From positions 248,001 to 312,000 of the forward strand of contig NZ_VDND01000003.1 of assembly GCF_007665395.1 (NCBI RefSeq): 64,000 bases of DNA. Reading direction: 5' to 3'. The stretch's first letter is position 1. Each line of letters starts with the position of its first letter. This DNA is from Pseudomonas oryzihabitans. Its GTDB lineage: Bacteria > Pseudomonadota > Gammaproteobacteria > Pseudomonadales > Pseudomonadaceae. Below, piece after piece: positions 10,259 to 18,484 of the stretch. The notes under the pieces are model-generated. The model saw nothing but the letters and a program-made list of their open reading frames with translations, made no database searches and was not told the DNA's origin. The position numbers and the translations under genes were made by a program.

Positions 10259-10414
10259 ATGTTGGTGAAGAGCTGCAAGGTGGCCCTGCTGGCCGCATTA
10301 CTGTCGTTGTCCGGGTGCTGGCTGTTCATGCCGCCACCGGGCGGTGGGCACGGTGGTCCCGGTGGTGGCCATGGCGGACCCGAGGGTGGGCCGGGCCAGG
10401 GCGGGCCACGCTAG
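10259..10414 (+). CDS. Tiny Gly/His/Pro-rich lipoprotein
   Basis: A 51-codon frame starts at ATG 10259 after AAGGAGAGAACGG. It encodes a hydrophobic signal with lipobox L-S-G-C (Cys20), then WLFMPPPGGG and imperfect HGGPGGG repeats to the end. It should therefore be a lipid-anchored, disordered, possibly metal-binding periplasmic peptide. It is divergent from the SDR operon. Function is unknown. The good ribosome site and lipobox are the reasons I call it a gene despite its size. Confidence 0.6.
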   Translation: MLVKSCKVALLAALLSLSGCWLFMPPPGGGHGGPGGGHGGPEGGPGQGGPR

Positions 10415-10423
10415 CGACAGCCT

Positions 10424-10678
10424 TCAGGCGTCGAGCGGCTCGAGGCGCAGGGCGGCGCCGGTCCGTTGCAGGGTGAGGATGTCCGCCTCGCGACAGCCGA
10501 TCAGGTCGCCCGTGGCGGTGCGCAACTGGTCGTCTTCCAGCTCGGCATAGGACTGCGGCAAGGTGCCGTCCCCCGTGACCATGATGTAGAGCTGCCCGCA
10601 CAGCAACTGGCCGGCCAGGCGTCCATCGTCCAGGCCGATCAGGCGATAGCTGCGGCGGGCATCGTAGGTGAAGGGCAT
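10424..10678 (-). CDS. Conserved-looking 84-residue protein, unknown function
   Basis: The frame is open further upstream, but the sensible start is the ATG at 10676-10678, giving MPFTYDARRSYRLIGLDDGR. The product is small, acidic and probably all-beta (RLAGQLLCGQLYIMV, LEDDQLRTATGDLIGCREADIL). No membrane helix or signal is seen. It ends 9 bp from the convergent lipoprotein gene. I do not recognise the family. Confidence 0.55.
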   Translation of the reverse strand: MPFTYDARRSYRLIGLDDGRLAGQLLCGQLYIMVTGDGTLPQSYAELEDDQLRTATGDLIGCREADILTLQRTGAALRLEPLDA

Positions 10679-10832
10679 GGGCGCATCCAGTCGAGAGGTT
10701 CTGCTCAGAACCGCTCTGGCGGGCAATGTTCCCTGCCGGCTGGCTGCGCTTGGCGCGTCAGGCCACGCCGTCGCGCTTGAGGCCTGCCGCCCGCCGGGGC
10801 GGTGGCAGGCCAACCGCTGGTCGACGCGATCC

Positions 10833-12473
10833 TCAATAGCGGAATTGCGCCACCAGTCCCTGGAAGGACGTGGCCAGGCGCGACAGTTCCTGGCTGGACG
10901 CGGCGGTCTGCTGGGCGCCGGTCGCGGTCTGGGTGGACAGGTCCTGGATGTTGACCAGGTTGCGGTCCACTTCGCGTGCGACCTGGGCCTGCTCCTCCGC
11001 CGCACTGGCGATCACCAGGTTGCGTTCCTCGATCCGCGCCACCCCGGCGGTGATCCGCTCCAGCGCCTCGCCGGCGCGGTTGGCCCGCTGCTGGGTGTCG
11101 TCCGCCAGCGATTGGCTCTTGTGCATGGCGCTCACCGCCGCTTCGGCGCTGGTGCGCACGGTGCTCATCATGCGCTCGATCTCGCCGGTGGAACCCTGGG
11201 TTCTGTGGGCCAGGGCGCGGACCTCGTCCGCCACCACGGCGAAGCCGCGACCCTGCTCGCCGGCGCGGGCCGCTTCGATGGCAGCGTTGAGTGCCAGCAG
11301 GTTGGTCTGCTCGGCGATGCCGCGGATGACCTCCAGTACCTTGCCGATCTCGCGGATCTGGCCTTCCAGGGTCTGCACCTTCTGGGTGGAGTCGGTGATC
11401 TCCTCGGTCATCACCGCCATGGCCTTGGCCGCCTGCTGCACCTGCTCGCGACCCTGCTGGGCCTCATGGCTGGTCTCCTGGGAAGCGGTGGAGGTGGAGG
11501 CGGCGTTGCGGGCGACCTCTTCCACGGCGGCGGTCATCTGGTTGACCGCGGTGGCCGCCTGCTGCACTTCATCGTGCTGGCGAACCTGGCCGCGCGAGGT
11601 CTCCTCGGTCACGGCGTGCAATTCCTCGGCGGCCGCGGCCAGCTGGCTGGAGGCGCCGGCCATCTGCTGCACGGTATCCTTCAGGCTGCGCTGCATGCCG
11701 CCCAGGGCTTGCAGCAGCTGGCCGGCTTCGTCGCGGCGCGTGCTCTGGATCGGTTGGGTCAGGTCGCCCTCGGCGACGCGCTCGGCGCTGGACACGGCTT
11801 CGCGGATCGGGCTGACGATCATGCGGGTGATGACGATGCCCAGGACCAGGGCGCAGAGCACCGCCAGCAGCAGGCCGCCGGCCAGCATCCAGAAGGCCTT
11901 GCCGTAGGTGGCGATCGCCGCGGCGCCGGCTTCGTTACCCTGGCGCTTGTTGGACTCCACCATGATCTTGAAGGCCGCCATGGTCTTGCGATAGCTGGGC
12001 TGCACCTGCTCGTTCAACAGCTGGTTGGCACCGGCCACGTCCTTGGCGGCCAGGCGCGCGAGGACGGCGTCGATGCCGGCGATGTAGGTTTTCCACTCGC
12101 CCTCGAAGGCGTCGCCCGCGACCTTCTCGTCCGCTTGCAACGGAGTGGCGCGGTATTCGGCGAAGGGCTTCTCGGCATCGGCCTGGTTGGATCGCAGCGA
12201 GGCGACGATGCGGTCCTGCTCGGCCTGGGGCGCGTTGGCATAGACCATGGACATCAGCCGGAAGATGTCGCGGTTGTGGCCGATCACATTGCTCTTGGCA
12301 TCGTTGAGCCGGGTGATGGACAGCAGGTTGTTGTTCAGCACGGAATCCAGCAGGACATTCAGGCTCCGGAGCCCATTCATGCCGACCGCGCCTATGCCCA
12401 GGGTGATGAGCGTACAGAGACCGAAGGCGATCGCGAGTTTCTTCGCCAGCGCCAGATTGTTGAACCAGACCAT
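10833..12473 (-). CDS. Methyl-accepting chemotaxis protein with periplasmic four-helix sensor
   Basis: This 546-residue receptor has TM1 near 10-30, a periplasmic helical domain of about 155 residues (4HB type), TM2 near 190-212, a HAMP domain, and the long signalling coiled coil. The hairpin tip that contacts CheA/CheW is [20 protein letters not shown]. The C-terminus (AQFRY) lacks a CheR-binding pentapeptide. I chose the start at 12473 ([13 protein letters not shown]) because AAAGGACG precedes it; an upstream in-frame ATG would add 21 unlikely residues. A FliA-type promoter lies 54 bp upstream. The ligand is unknown. Confidence 0.93.
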   Translation of the reverse strand: MVWFNNLALAKKLAIAFGLCTLITLGIGAVGMNGLRSLNVLLDSVLNNNLLSITRLNDAKSNVIGHNRDIFRLMSMVYANAPQAEQDRIVASLRSNQADAEKPFAEYRATPLQADEKVAGDAFEGEWKTYIAGIDAVLARLAAKDVAGANQLLNEQVQPSYRKTMAAFKIMVESNKRQGNEAGAAAIATYGKAFWMLAGGLLLAVLCALVLGIVITRMIVSPIREAVSSAERVAEGDLTQPIQSTRRDEAGQLLQALGGMQRSLKDTVQQMAGASSQLAAAAEELHAVTEETSRGQVRQHDEVQQAATAVNQMTAAVEEVARNAASTSTASQETSHEAQQGREQVQQAAKAMAVMTEEITDSTQKVQTLEGQIREIGKVLEVIRGIAEQTNLLALNAAIEAARAGEQGRGFAVVADEVRALAHRTQGSTGEIERMMSTVRTSAEAAVSAMHKSQSLADDTQQRANRAGEALERITAGVARIEERNLVIASAAEEQAQVAREVDRNLVNIQDLSTQTATGAQQTAASSQELSRLATSFQGLVAQFRY

Positions 12474-12526
12474 GGGGACGTCCTTTGAGCGAAGGGGGGC
12501 CAGCGGCATAGCGCCGGATACCCTCG

Positions 12527-12553
12527 CTATCGGCACTTATAGGATGACCTTTA
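12527..12553 (-). promoter_or_regulatory. Sigma-28 (FliA) promoter for the chemoreceptor gene
   Basis: On the minus strand TAAA (12550-12553), exactly 15 bases, then GCCGATAG (12527-12534) fits the FliA consensus TAAA-N15-GCCGATAA with one mismatch. It would place this receptor in the flagellar/chemotaxis regulon. Confidence 0.8.
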
Positions 12554-12592
12554 ACCCCTCCGGCTGGGCTTCAGAGCTGGCCTTTCGCCAGT

Positions 12593-13534
12593 TCAGCCGC
12601 GGCCATGGAGCTGATCGAGCAGACGATTGGCGGCCAAGGCAGTGTCCAGGGTGGCCAGTTCCGGGCGCTGCTGGCCGAGCAACCGATCGAACACCGCCAG
12701 GGCGCCCTGGGGTACGCCGGGATCCAGGCCCTCGGCCAGTACCTGACGGTTGCCCTTGGCATCATGAAGCAGCAGCCGTCCGGCGGAGACTTCCAGCGTC
12801 CCCGCGCTGCCATCCAGCCGGATGGCCAGGCGTGGACCACGCAGGGTGGCGCTGGCGCGCAGGTGGACCGGCAACGCGCCGGCCCTGAGCAGGGCCTCGC
12901 CGCCATGATCCAGCGGCCAACCGGCGTCACGCTCCAGCCGACAGTGTTCGACGGTGAGCGGCTGGCCGGTCAGCCAGGCGCTGAAGTCGAGCAGATGCAC
13001 CGCCAGGTCGCCGAAGGCGCCGTAGCCCATGCGCGCCTCGTCCAGGTGCGCCGGCCAGTCGCTCAGCCAGCCTTCCAGCAGCCCCGGATGGCCCGCGGTC
13101 AATGACAGGTGGGTGAGGGTGCCGATGGCACCGTCCCGCGCCAGCTGGCGCAGCTGCTGCAAGGCCGGATCGGTACGCAGGTAGAAGCCGCTGAACACGG
13201 AGCGCCCGGCGAGTCGCTCGGCCAGGGCGGTGGCCCGCGTGGCCGAGACGGCCAGCGGCTTTTCCACGAACAGATGACGGGCACGAGGCAGCAGGGCCGC
13301 CACCGCTGCCTCGTGATCGTCGATGGCGGTGGTGACGAAGGCCAGGTCCACCGCGGGCACCTGCGCGAAGTCGTCCAGCACGGGCAGGCCATGGGGCGCG
13401 GCGAGGCGTTGGGCACGCTCGGGATCGCGCTCGCTTGCCACCGCTACCACCCGTACCCGTGGGTCGGCCAGGCTGGTGTTCAGGTAGTCCTGGGCGTGGA
13501 TCTGTTCGCAACCGACGATGGCGACGCTGAGCAT
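12593..13534 (-). CDS. Gfo/Idh/MocA-family oxidoreductase
   Basis: This 313-residue protein has an N-terminal Rossmann domain and a C-terminal alpha/beta domain. The diagnostic FVEKPLAVS is at about residues 90-98, with RVVAVASERDPERAQRLA and FVTTAIDDHEAAV before it. The expected GxGxxG nucleotide loop reads GCEQIH (AIVGCEQIHAQDYL), so cofactor binding is atypical. GYGAFGDLAVHLLDFSAWL is the usual metal-free active-site helix with an HxxxD arrangement. The family oxidises or reduces sugars and polyols; this substrate is unknown. No partner gene is adjacent. Confidence 0.85.
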   Translation of the reverse strand: MLSVAIVGCEQIHAQDYLNTSLADPRVRVVAVASERDPERAQRLAAPHGLPVLDDFAQVPAVDLAFVTTAIDDHEAAVAALLPRARHLFVEKPLAVSATRATALAERLAGRSVFSGFYLRTDPALQQLRQLARDGAIGTLTHLSLTAGHPGLLEGWLSDWPAHLDEARMGYGAFGDLAVHLLDFSAWLTGQPLTVEHCRLERDAGWPLDHGGEALLRAGALPVHLRASATLRGPRLAIRLDGSAGTLEVSAGRLLLHDAKGNRQVLAEGLDPGVPQGALAVFDRLLGQQRPELATLDTALAANRLLDQLHGRG

Positions 13535-13600
13535 GACGCGGGGTCCTCTAACGGTGGCTATACCATTATGGACCCCCGAGATGTCGCTAAGCTTCCCCGG

Positions 13601-14674
13601 TCAGGCCGGCTGGTAGGCCTTGCCGAACCGGTTGGCCAGGAAGGCGTCCATGTCCACCTGCTCCTGGGCGATGAAGCCCCGCGGCGGCAGCTTGCCTTCA
13701 CGGAACAGATCCAGGGCGGTGCAGATACCGGCCGCGGTGGTGATCTGGATGGCGCTGGTCAGCTGGCCGTCGCGCTCGGCGGCAAAGATCTTGCGGCTGA
13801 ACACCTCCTGCACCAGCTTGCCGCCGCGCATCCCGCTGACGGTGACGAACACCAGCACCACGTCCTGCATGGTGGTGGGCACGGCGCCGCGCAGGATGTT
13901 CTTGAGCTGCTCCTGGTCGCCGGCCAGGCGCAGGTCTTCCAGCAGGAACTTCATCAGGTCGCGGTGACCGGGATAGCGCACGGTCTTGTAGTCCAGGGTT
14001 TCCACCTGGCCCTGCAGGGTCTCGCAGAGGGTGCCCAGACCGCCCGAAGTGTTGAAGGCCTCGTACTCCACGCCATCCAGGGAGAAGTGCTCCAGGCCTT
14101 CCAGCGGCTGCACCAGTTGCAGCTCGCCGTTGCGCACCGCCTCGCAGGGGTGGCAGTACTCGTTGACCAGGCCGTCGACGCTCCAGGTCAGGTTGTACTT
14201 CAGGGCATTGGTGGGAAATTCCGGCAGGGCGCCAACGCGCATCTTCACCTCGCGCACACTGTCGAAGCGCTTGGCCAGGGAGTGGGCGGCGATGCCGATG
14301 AAGCCCGGCGCCAGACCGCACTGGGGCATGAAGGCGTTGCTCGCGCCCTCGGCCAACTGGCGGATGGCCTTGGTCGCCTTCACGTCTTCGGTCAGGTCGA
14401 AGTAGTGGGTATTGGTGGCCTTGGCCGCCTGGGCCACGGGGATCGCCAGGTGATAGGGCAGGGCGTTGAGCACCACGTCCTGGTCGTCCAGGGCGGCGGT
14501 CAGAGCGGCGGCATCGGAGGTATCGAGGGTGCGGGTCCGCACGCCCAGGGCCGCGATGGCGGCCAGGGCGCGTTCGTCACGATCCGCCACCGTCACCCGG
14601 TAGTCGCCACTGGCATGCAGCAATTGCGAAATGGTGTAGCCGATGTGGCCGGCGCCGAGCAGGGTGACGTTCAT
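13601..14674 (-). CDS. Saccharopine dehydrogenase-like NAD(P) oxidoreductase
   Basis: This 357-residue protein starts MNVTLLGAGHIGYTISQLL, a clean GxGxIG Rossmann loop, followed by VTVADRDERAL. A mid-section with QCGLAPGFIGIAAHSLAK and a C-terminal part with GGLGTLCETLQGQVETLDYKT resemble saccharopine and lysine 6-dehydrogenases. The reaction is probably on an amino acid or imine, but I cannot name the substrate. It lies 66 bp upstream of the Gfo/Idh gene on the same strand and could be co-transcribed with it. Confidence 0.85.
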   Translation of the reverse strand: MNVTLLGAGHIGYTISQLLHASGDYRVTVADRDERALAAIAALGVRTRTLDTSDAAALTAALDDQDVVLNALPYHLAIPVAQAAKATNTHYFDLTEDVKATKAIRQLAEGASNAFMPQCGLAPGFIGIAAHSLAKRFDSVREVKMRVGALPEFPTNALKYNLTWSVDGLVNEYCHPCEAVRNGELQLVQPLEGLEHFSLDGVEYEAFNTSGGLGTLCETLQGQVETLDYKTVRYPGHRDLMKFLLEDLRLAGDQEQLKNILRGAVPTTMQDVVLVFVTVSGMRGGKLVQEVFSRKIFAAERDGQLTSAIQITTAAGICTALDLFREGKLPPRGFIAQEQVDMDAFLANRFGKAYQPA

Positions 14675-14844
14675 GGCGGATCCTCCGTGGTTGAGGCTCC
14701 AGCTTAGAAAGCGGCGCTGCCAGATGTGAGCGTCAGAGCGTCGAATCGTTGTGCTTTATTTGACGAAGCGGCGGAGTTTTCGTCGTTTCGACGAAGCGTT
14801 TCGCTTTTGAGCCGAAACGTTCCTGCCACAGGCTTTGGATTGAC
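14675..14844. other. Gene-free leader with a short hairpin
   Basis: No gene is visible. TCGTCG-TTT-CGACGA (14780-14794) is a perfect 6-bp hairpin in a GACGAAGCG-rich tract. The segment would form the promoter region of the saccharopine-dehydrogenase-like gene. Confidence 0.4.
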
Positions 14845-14938
14845 CGTAGGTTGGGTTGAGACGGCTTCATCGTCGAAGCCCAACAGGGATGTTCAGCTTG
14901 GGCAGTGTTGGGCTTCGCTGCGCTCAACCCAACCTACG
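14845..14938. repeat. Pair of inverted palindromic repeats (CGTAGGTTGGG / GTTGGGCTTCG)
   Basis: One copy (14845-14884) reads CGTAGGTTGGGTTGAGACGG... and ends CGAAGCCCAAC. The second (14907-14938) reads GTTGGGCTTCGCTGCGCTCA and ends CCCAACCTACG. Together they form a large inverted repeat. The same pair occurs at 20083-20161 in the opposite order, and relatives at 3198-3640. From here to 15037 nothing else is visible. Confidence 0.85.
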
Positions 14939-15037
14939 GCGGCCGGTAGGGGCGGTCGCTACGGCGCGCCGGCATGGCCACGATCAGCGCTGTGTAGGGT
15001 CGGCACCCCGGCTAACCACCACGGCTGCAATCACTAC

Positions 15038-16198
15038 CTAACCCGGCACCACTCGCAACACCTGACCCTCCTCGCCATCGGTGAGCAGCCAGAGATTGCC
15101 GTCCGGCCCGCTGCGCACGTCGCGCAGGCGTTGGTCCAATTCCTGGAACAGCAACTCCTGCGGGCCGGGTACGCCGTTCACCAGCGGTATCCGCCGCACC
15201 GATTTCTCCCGCAGCGCCGCCACGAACAGACTGCCGCGCCAGGCGGGAAAGCCCTGGCCGTCGTACCAGGTCAGGCCGGCCGGTGCGATCGACGGCGTCC
15301 ACTCCAGCAGCGGCGGGGTGATGCCCGGCAGGTCGCGGAACGGCGTGATGCGCGCGCCGGTGTAATCCACGCCGCCGGTGGTCAGCGGCCAGCCGTAGTT
15401 GGCCCCGCTGCGGATCAGATTGAGTTCGTCGCCACCCTTGGAGCCATGCTCGTGCTCATAGAGCGCCTGGCGCTCGGCCACCCAGACCAGGCCCTGGGGA
15501 TTGCGATGGCCCAGGCTGTAGATCTCCGGCAGGGCGCCGGGTCGTTCGATGAAGGGATTGTCCGCGGGCACCTGGCCGTCCCGGGTGATGCGCACGATCT
15601 TGCCCAAATGGGTATTCAGCCGCTGGGCGTCGGTCCGCTCCACGTTGCCATCACCCAGGGCGATGGCCAGGGTGCCGTCGCCGAGCAGCGCCATGCGTGC
15701 GCCGAAGTGCTGGCCGAAGGGCTTGGCCGGTTGGCTGGTGAACAGCGTCCGGACGTCCTGCAGGCGCATGCCGTCCAGCCGGGCACGTATCACGCGCAGG
15801 TGATTGGCCTCGCGCGTGCCGGTGGCGTAGGAGAGATAGAGCAGCTGGTTGTTCGCAAAGTCCGGGTCCGGCAATACCTCGAACAGCCCGGCCTGGCCTT
15901 CGCTATACAACTCGGGCAACCCGGCTACGGCCTCGGCCTGCAGGGCGAGCCGGCCCTGGCCGTCCGGCACCAGCAGGCGCAGCCGTCCGGCGCCCTCGGT
16001 CAGCAGCGCCCGGCCATCGGGCAGGAAGGCCAGTGACCAGGGCCGCTCCAGCCCGATCGCCAGCGTCTCGATCCGGTAGGCGGGGGCGGCCGTGGCCAGC
16101 GGACCGCCCAGCATCATCAGTAACACAATCCAGGCCCGGCGCCCGGAAGCTTTGGCCCCTGGCCAGGGTCTACCGCAGGCATCCGCTGTCGCTACCAT
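15038..16198 (-). CDS. PQQ-dependent sugar dehydrogenase (YliI/Asd-like)
   Basis: This 386-residue beta-propeller enzyme oxidises aldoses with PQQ in the periplasm. A signal peptide spans about residues 1-38 (RRAWIVLLMMLGGPLATAAP). Landmarks are GLERPWSLAFLPDGRALLTEGAGRL, LGHRNPQGLVW (the catalytic His region), YEHEHGSKGGDELNLIRSG and GANYGWP. I start at the ATG 16196-16198; longer in-frame starts would run through the divergent membrane-protein gene's promoter. Length and motifs fit the soluble aldose dehydrogenase group rather than GdhB exactly. Confidence 0.88.
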   Translation of the reverse strand: MVATADACGRPWPGAKASGRRAWIVLLMMLGGPLATAAPAYRIETLAIGLERPWSLAFLPDGRALLTEGAGRLRLLVPDGQGRLALQAEAVAGLPELYSEGQAGLFEVLPDPDFANNQLLYLSYATGTREANHLRVIRARLDGMRLQDVRTLFTSQPAKPFGQHFGARMALLGDGTLAIALGDGNVERTDAQRLNTHLGKIVRITRDGQVPADNPFIERPGALPEIYSLGHRNPQGLVWVAERQALYEHEHGSKGGDELNLIRSGANYGWPLTTGGVDYTGARITPFRDLPGITPPLLEWTPSIAPAGLTWYDGQGFPAWRGSLFVAALREKSVRRIPLVNGVPGPQELLFQELDQRLRDVRSGPDGNLWLLTDGEEGQVLRVVPG

Positions 16199-16226
16199 CT
16201 TGGCCTCTCTTCGAGAACGTCCGTTC

Positions 16227-16712
16227 ATGTCCAAATCGCTCTGGCACGCTTTTTTCAGACCCCGCACCCTGCTGGCCTTCGCTGCCGCCCTGCTGCTGGC
16301 CACTGCCTGGGGCAGCCTGGTGCAGACCCAGTACAACCTGGCCGCGCTGCAGGGCCTGGGGCAGCCGATAGACGCCGCCACCCGGTGGCAGACCTCGTTG
16401 CAGGATCTGCTGGGCTTCGGACCCGTCTACGCCGCCATCGTGCTCGCCGCTTGGTTACCAGCCTTTGCCGTCGCCAGCTGGCTTGGGCGTCGTAGCGGGG
16501 CTTACCGGGCCTGCCTGCTGCCGCTGGCCACCAGTGTCAGCCTGATCGCCGCCATCCGCCTGATCGACGCCTTCGCCCCCATGCCGGTGCTGATCTACGC
16601 CACCCGCACCCTGGAGGGGCTGCTGGCGATGGCCGTGGGCGGCCTGCTCGGTGGCCTGCTGTTCCTCTGGCTGGTCCGGCCCAGTGCCGACCCGGCAGGT
16701 GTTCTACGCTAG
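16227..16712 (+). CDS. Hypothetical four-helix inner-membrane protein
   Basis: This 161-residue protein has four predicted helices, near 14-32, 62-85, 94-112 and 128-150, and a short basic N-terminus (MSKSLWHAFFRPRTLL). The first loop carries QTQYNLAALQGLGQPID. I start at ATG 16227 because the longer frame overlaps the divergent dehydrogenase gene and lacks a ribosome site; CGAGAACG precedes the chosen start. I do not recognise the family. The gene is divergent from the PQQ dehydrogenase (28 bp apart) and convergent with sugE. Confidence 0.7.
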   Translation: MSKSLWHAFFRPRTLLAFAAALLLATAWGSLVQTQYNLAALQGLGQPIDAATRWQTSLQDLLGFGPVYAAIVLAAWLPAFAVASWLGRRSGAYRACLLPLATSVSLIAAIRLIDAFAPMPVLIYATRTLEGLLAMAVGGLLGGLLFLWLVRPSADPAGVLR

Positions 16713-16722
16713 GCGGTCGATT

Positions 16723-17040
16723 TCAGGATGAGGTCAGCTTCATCAACACCAGCCCGCTGACGATCAAGGCCGCGGCCAGGATCCGCAACGGACTCGCCGC
16801 CTCGCCGAGCACCAGGATGCCCACCACGAAGGCGCCCACCGCGCCGATGCCGGTCCAGATCGTGTAGGCGGTGCCTAGCGGCAGGCTGCGCATGGCGATC
16901 GACAGGAGCGCCACGCTCGCCACCATGGCGACGAGGGTGATCAGCGTCGGTGTGACCCGGGTGAAGCCCGCCGACTGCTTCATGTAGAACGCCCAGACCA
17001 CCTCGAGCAGTCCCGCACACACCAGATAGAACCAAGCCAA
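16723..17040 (-). CDS. sugE: SMR-family guanidinium exporter SugE/Gdx
   Basis: Starting at the TTG 17038-17040, directly after AGGAGG, the product has 105 residues, the usual SMR length. It has four membrane helices. The essential Glu is in AGLLEVVWAFYMKQSAGFTR, and GTAYTIWTGIGAVGAF and GILVLGEAASPLR match the SugE/Gdx subgroup, which exchanges guanidinium for protons, rather than the multidrug EmrE subgroup. A longer frame reading through the leader would add 29 non-conserved residues and cover the riboswitch. Regulation by guanidine is inferred from that leader. Confidence 0.9.
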   Translation of the reverse strand: MAWFYLVCAGLLEVVWAFYMKQSAGFTRVTPTLITLVAMVASVALLSIAMRSLPLGTAYTIWTGIGAVGAFVVGILVLGEAASPLRILAAALIVSGLVLMKLTSS

Positions 17041-17058
17041 CGACGGCCTCCTGTAAAA

Positions 17059-17110
17059 CCGGGCCGTCCCGGAGCGCTGCCCGCCGATCTCAGGGGCGTC
17101 CCCAGGGCTG
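17059..17110 (-). promoter_or_regulatory. Candidate guanidine-II (mini-ykkC) riboswitch
   Basis: On the minus strand two small hairpins precede the sugE ribosome site. The second (17059-17072) is CCGGG-ACGG-CCCGG, a perfect 5-bp stem with the ACGR loop that defines this class. The first (17091-17110) has TGGGG-ACGC-CCCTG, the same size with ACGC instead of ACGR. The linker is 18 bases. The second hairpin ends 10 bases before AGGAGG, as expected for control of translation. The class is known upstream of sugE in proteobacteria. Confidence 0.75.
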
Positions 17111-17214
17111 GAAGAGAGGAGCGGCAAGAGTTCACCGCCGAATCGGCCCCGCTATCCTAGCCGCTCACCCCCGGGCCTCGCGACCCGAGGTGCTCGGTGG
17201 GTAGCCACTAAGGG

Positions 17215-17598
17215 CTAACGCGGTTGGCAGATCTGCCCGGCGATGGCGTCGAACTCGCGGTCGAAACTGGCGCGTTCGGCGGCACTGAGGAAGCCCTGCT
17301 GGGTGATGAAGTCAGTGCTCCTTTGCCGCACCTGGGCGATGCGCGCGCTGAACTGGTTCGCCTGCTGCTGACTGATCCGCCGCGCGATCCGCGCCGTGCT
17401 CACATCCGCCTGCAGCACGTTGGCGCGCATGGAGAGATGCGCCTGCCGCGGATCGGTGATGGACCCGCCCAGCTCGCCCGGCAAGGCGCGCTGCTGCTGC
17501 AGATTGCAGCTGGGCAGACCGAGGTCGTCTGGGTGACCCTGGTGCTGGGTGCAGGCACCGAGGGCGAGGGGCAACAGCAGCAGGAGCAGGGCTTTCAT
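17215..17598 (-). CDS. Small lipoprotein, unknown function
   Basis: This 127-residue protein has a signal ending in lipobox L-G-A-C (MKALLLLLLPLALGAC). The mature part is helical and polar, with LSMRANVLQADVSTARIARRISQQQANQFSARI suggesting an extended amphipathic helix and a C-terminal CQPR. The +2 residue is Thr, so outer-membrane sorting is likely. A second Cys (SCNL) and the terminal Cys could pair. No family recognised. It is followed by another small exported protein on its upstream side, same strand. Confidence 0.7.
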   Translation of the reverse strand: MKALLLLLLPLALGACTQHQGHPDDLGLPSCNLQQQRALPGELGGSITDPRQAHLSMRANVLQADVSTARIARRISQQQANQFSARIAQVRQRSTDFITQQGFLSAAERASFDREFDAIAGQICQPR

Positions 17599-17719
17599 CG
17601 GGTCGCCGCGGAAGTGGCCAGGGGCAGCCCTTGAGAACCCGCGCGGGGCACTTCGTTCGGCAAGGCTCCGGAGCGGGCGCGAGGCAAACCCTGGCCGTGC
17701 GCGGAGCGGCGCCCCGGCC

Positions 17720-17950
17720 CTAGTCGGCGGCGCGCGCCTGGCGTTCCAATCCTGCCAGCTGCAGGCGGGCGCCCTCGGCCATCGGACCTCTGCCGGCCGC
17801 GGTACTTTGCAAGAGCGAATAGTGCAGCGAATGAGCCGCCGCCTCTAGGCCCGGCCGGATGGCCTGGCTGGCCTCGGCGAGGGCGGTGTCTTCGGTGAAG
17901 AGCGGGGCGGCCAGAAAGAGGGTAACCGAGCTGGTCAGGAGGTATTTCAT
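17720..17950 (-). CDS. Small secreted protein, unknown function
   Basis: A 76-residue frame starts at ATG 17948-17950 after a good ribosome site (AAGGAAG). MKYLLTSSVTLFLAAPLFTEDTALA is a signal peptide, leaving about 50 Ala-rich helical residues (IRPGLEAAAHSLHYSLLQS, LAGLERQARAAD). It lies 121 bp upstream of the lipoprotein gene on the same strand and they may be one unit. I know of no function. Confidence 0.55.
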   Translation of the reverse strand: MKYLLTSSVTLFLAAPLFTEDTALAEASQAIRPGLEAAAHSLHYSLLQSTAAGRGPMAEGARLQLAGLERQARAAD

Positions 17951-18130
17951 ACAGGCTTCCTTGCTGTGTGATCACCAGGGTATCGGCATCCGGCCGGTGG
18001 GCTTTACCTGGTGCGGGTCAGCAGAGCTTAGCCCAAGATCGTGCGGGGGGTGCGGATGATGGTCAGACGAATCAGGCCGGTGATCGGTCCGAACCGGCCG
18101 CCCGGAGATCGCGAAGGAACGCCAGAAACG

Positions 18131-18158
18131 CCAAAGCCCGCGCGATGGCGGGCTTTGG
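18131..18158 (-). terminator. Terminator hairpin downstream of tRNA-Arg
   Basis: CCAAAGCCCGC (18131-18141) pairs perfectly with GCGGGCTTTGG (18148-18158) over a 6-base loop, 37 bases beyond the tRNA 3' end. The T-run is part of the stem, so efficiency is uncertain. The same hairpin could act on the other strand. Confidence 0.7.
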
Positions 18159-18195
18159 CGATGTTCACGCGACCGCAGGGGCGGTGAACGGGAGA

Positions 18196-18272
18196 TGGCG
18201 CACTCGGCGGGATTCGAACCCACGACCCCTGCCTTCGGAGGGCAGTACTCTATCCAGCTGAGCTACGAGTGC
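18196..18272 (-). tRNA. tRNA-Arg (anticodon CCG)
   Basis: The minus strand folds as a 77-base tRNA. The acceptor GCACTCG pairs with CGAGTGC and is followed by GCCA. The D-arm is AGCTCAGCTGGATAGAGT. The anticodon stem CTGCC/GGCAG holds loop CTCCGAA, anticodon CCG. The T-arm is GTGGGTTCGAATCCCGC-like. CCA is encoded at 18196-18198. It reads CGG arginine codons. Confidence 0.95.
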
Positions 18273-18301
18273 AGCGATTCGGTGACGCTGAATCGGTCGC
18301 C

Positions 18302-18330
18302 ATCATACTCACCTTGCCTCGGACCGTCCA
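18302..18330 (-). promoter_or_regulatory. Probable sigma-70 promoter of tRNA-Arg
   Basis: On the minus strand TATGAT (18302-18307) is a -10 box about 30 bases before the tRNA. TGGACG (18325-18330) lies 17 bases further upstream as a weak -35 box. Confidence 0.55.
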
Positions 18331-18464
18331 TGCCCAGATGCACGATGTTGTTGATTTTGAACGACTGTTTCGTCGGGTCAGGCAGGGGCTGCCTAAACAG
18401 TGGCGAGGTCGATGAGAAAACGGCGCGTTCGCTATTGCGCGGGGGTTCAGGATTCTCCTAGGAT

Positions 18465-18484
18465 GCGTTCAATATTTCGAACGC
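18465..18484. promoter_or_regulatory. Inverted repeat upstream of gabD, operator-like
   Basis: GCGTTC-AATATTTC-GAACGC is a perfect 6+6 inverted repeat with an 8-base AT-rich centre, 130 bp before gabD. Regulator unknown. Apart from this and the tRNA promoter, 18273-18613 shows nothing clear. Confidence 0.4.

Noticed and set aside
9234..12488. Long open frames opposite the SDR gene and opposite the chemoreceptor
   Set aside because: They are GC-rich frame shadows: low-complexity His/Gly/Gln/Arg composition, no ribosome site, no family resemblance.
16199..16381. 61-residue N-terminal extension of the PQQ dehydrogenase
   Set aside because: It would overlap the start of the divergent membrane-protein gene and bury the signal peptide.
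17041..17220. Guanidine-I (ykkC) riboswitch before sugE
   Set aside because: Its long conserved segments are absent; the two small hairpins fit guanidine-II better.
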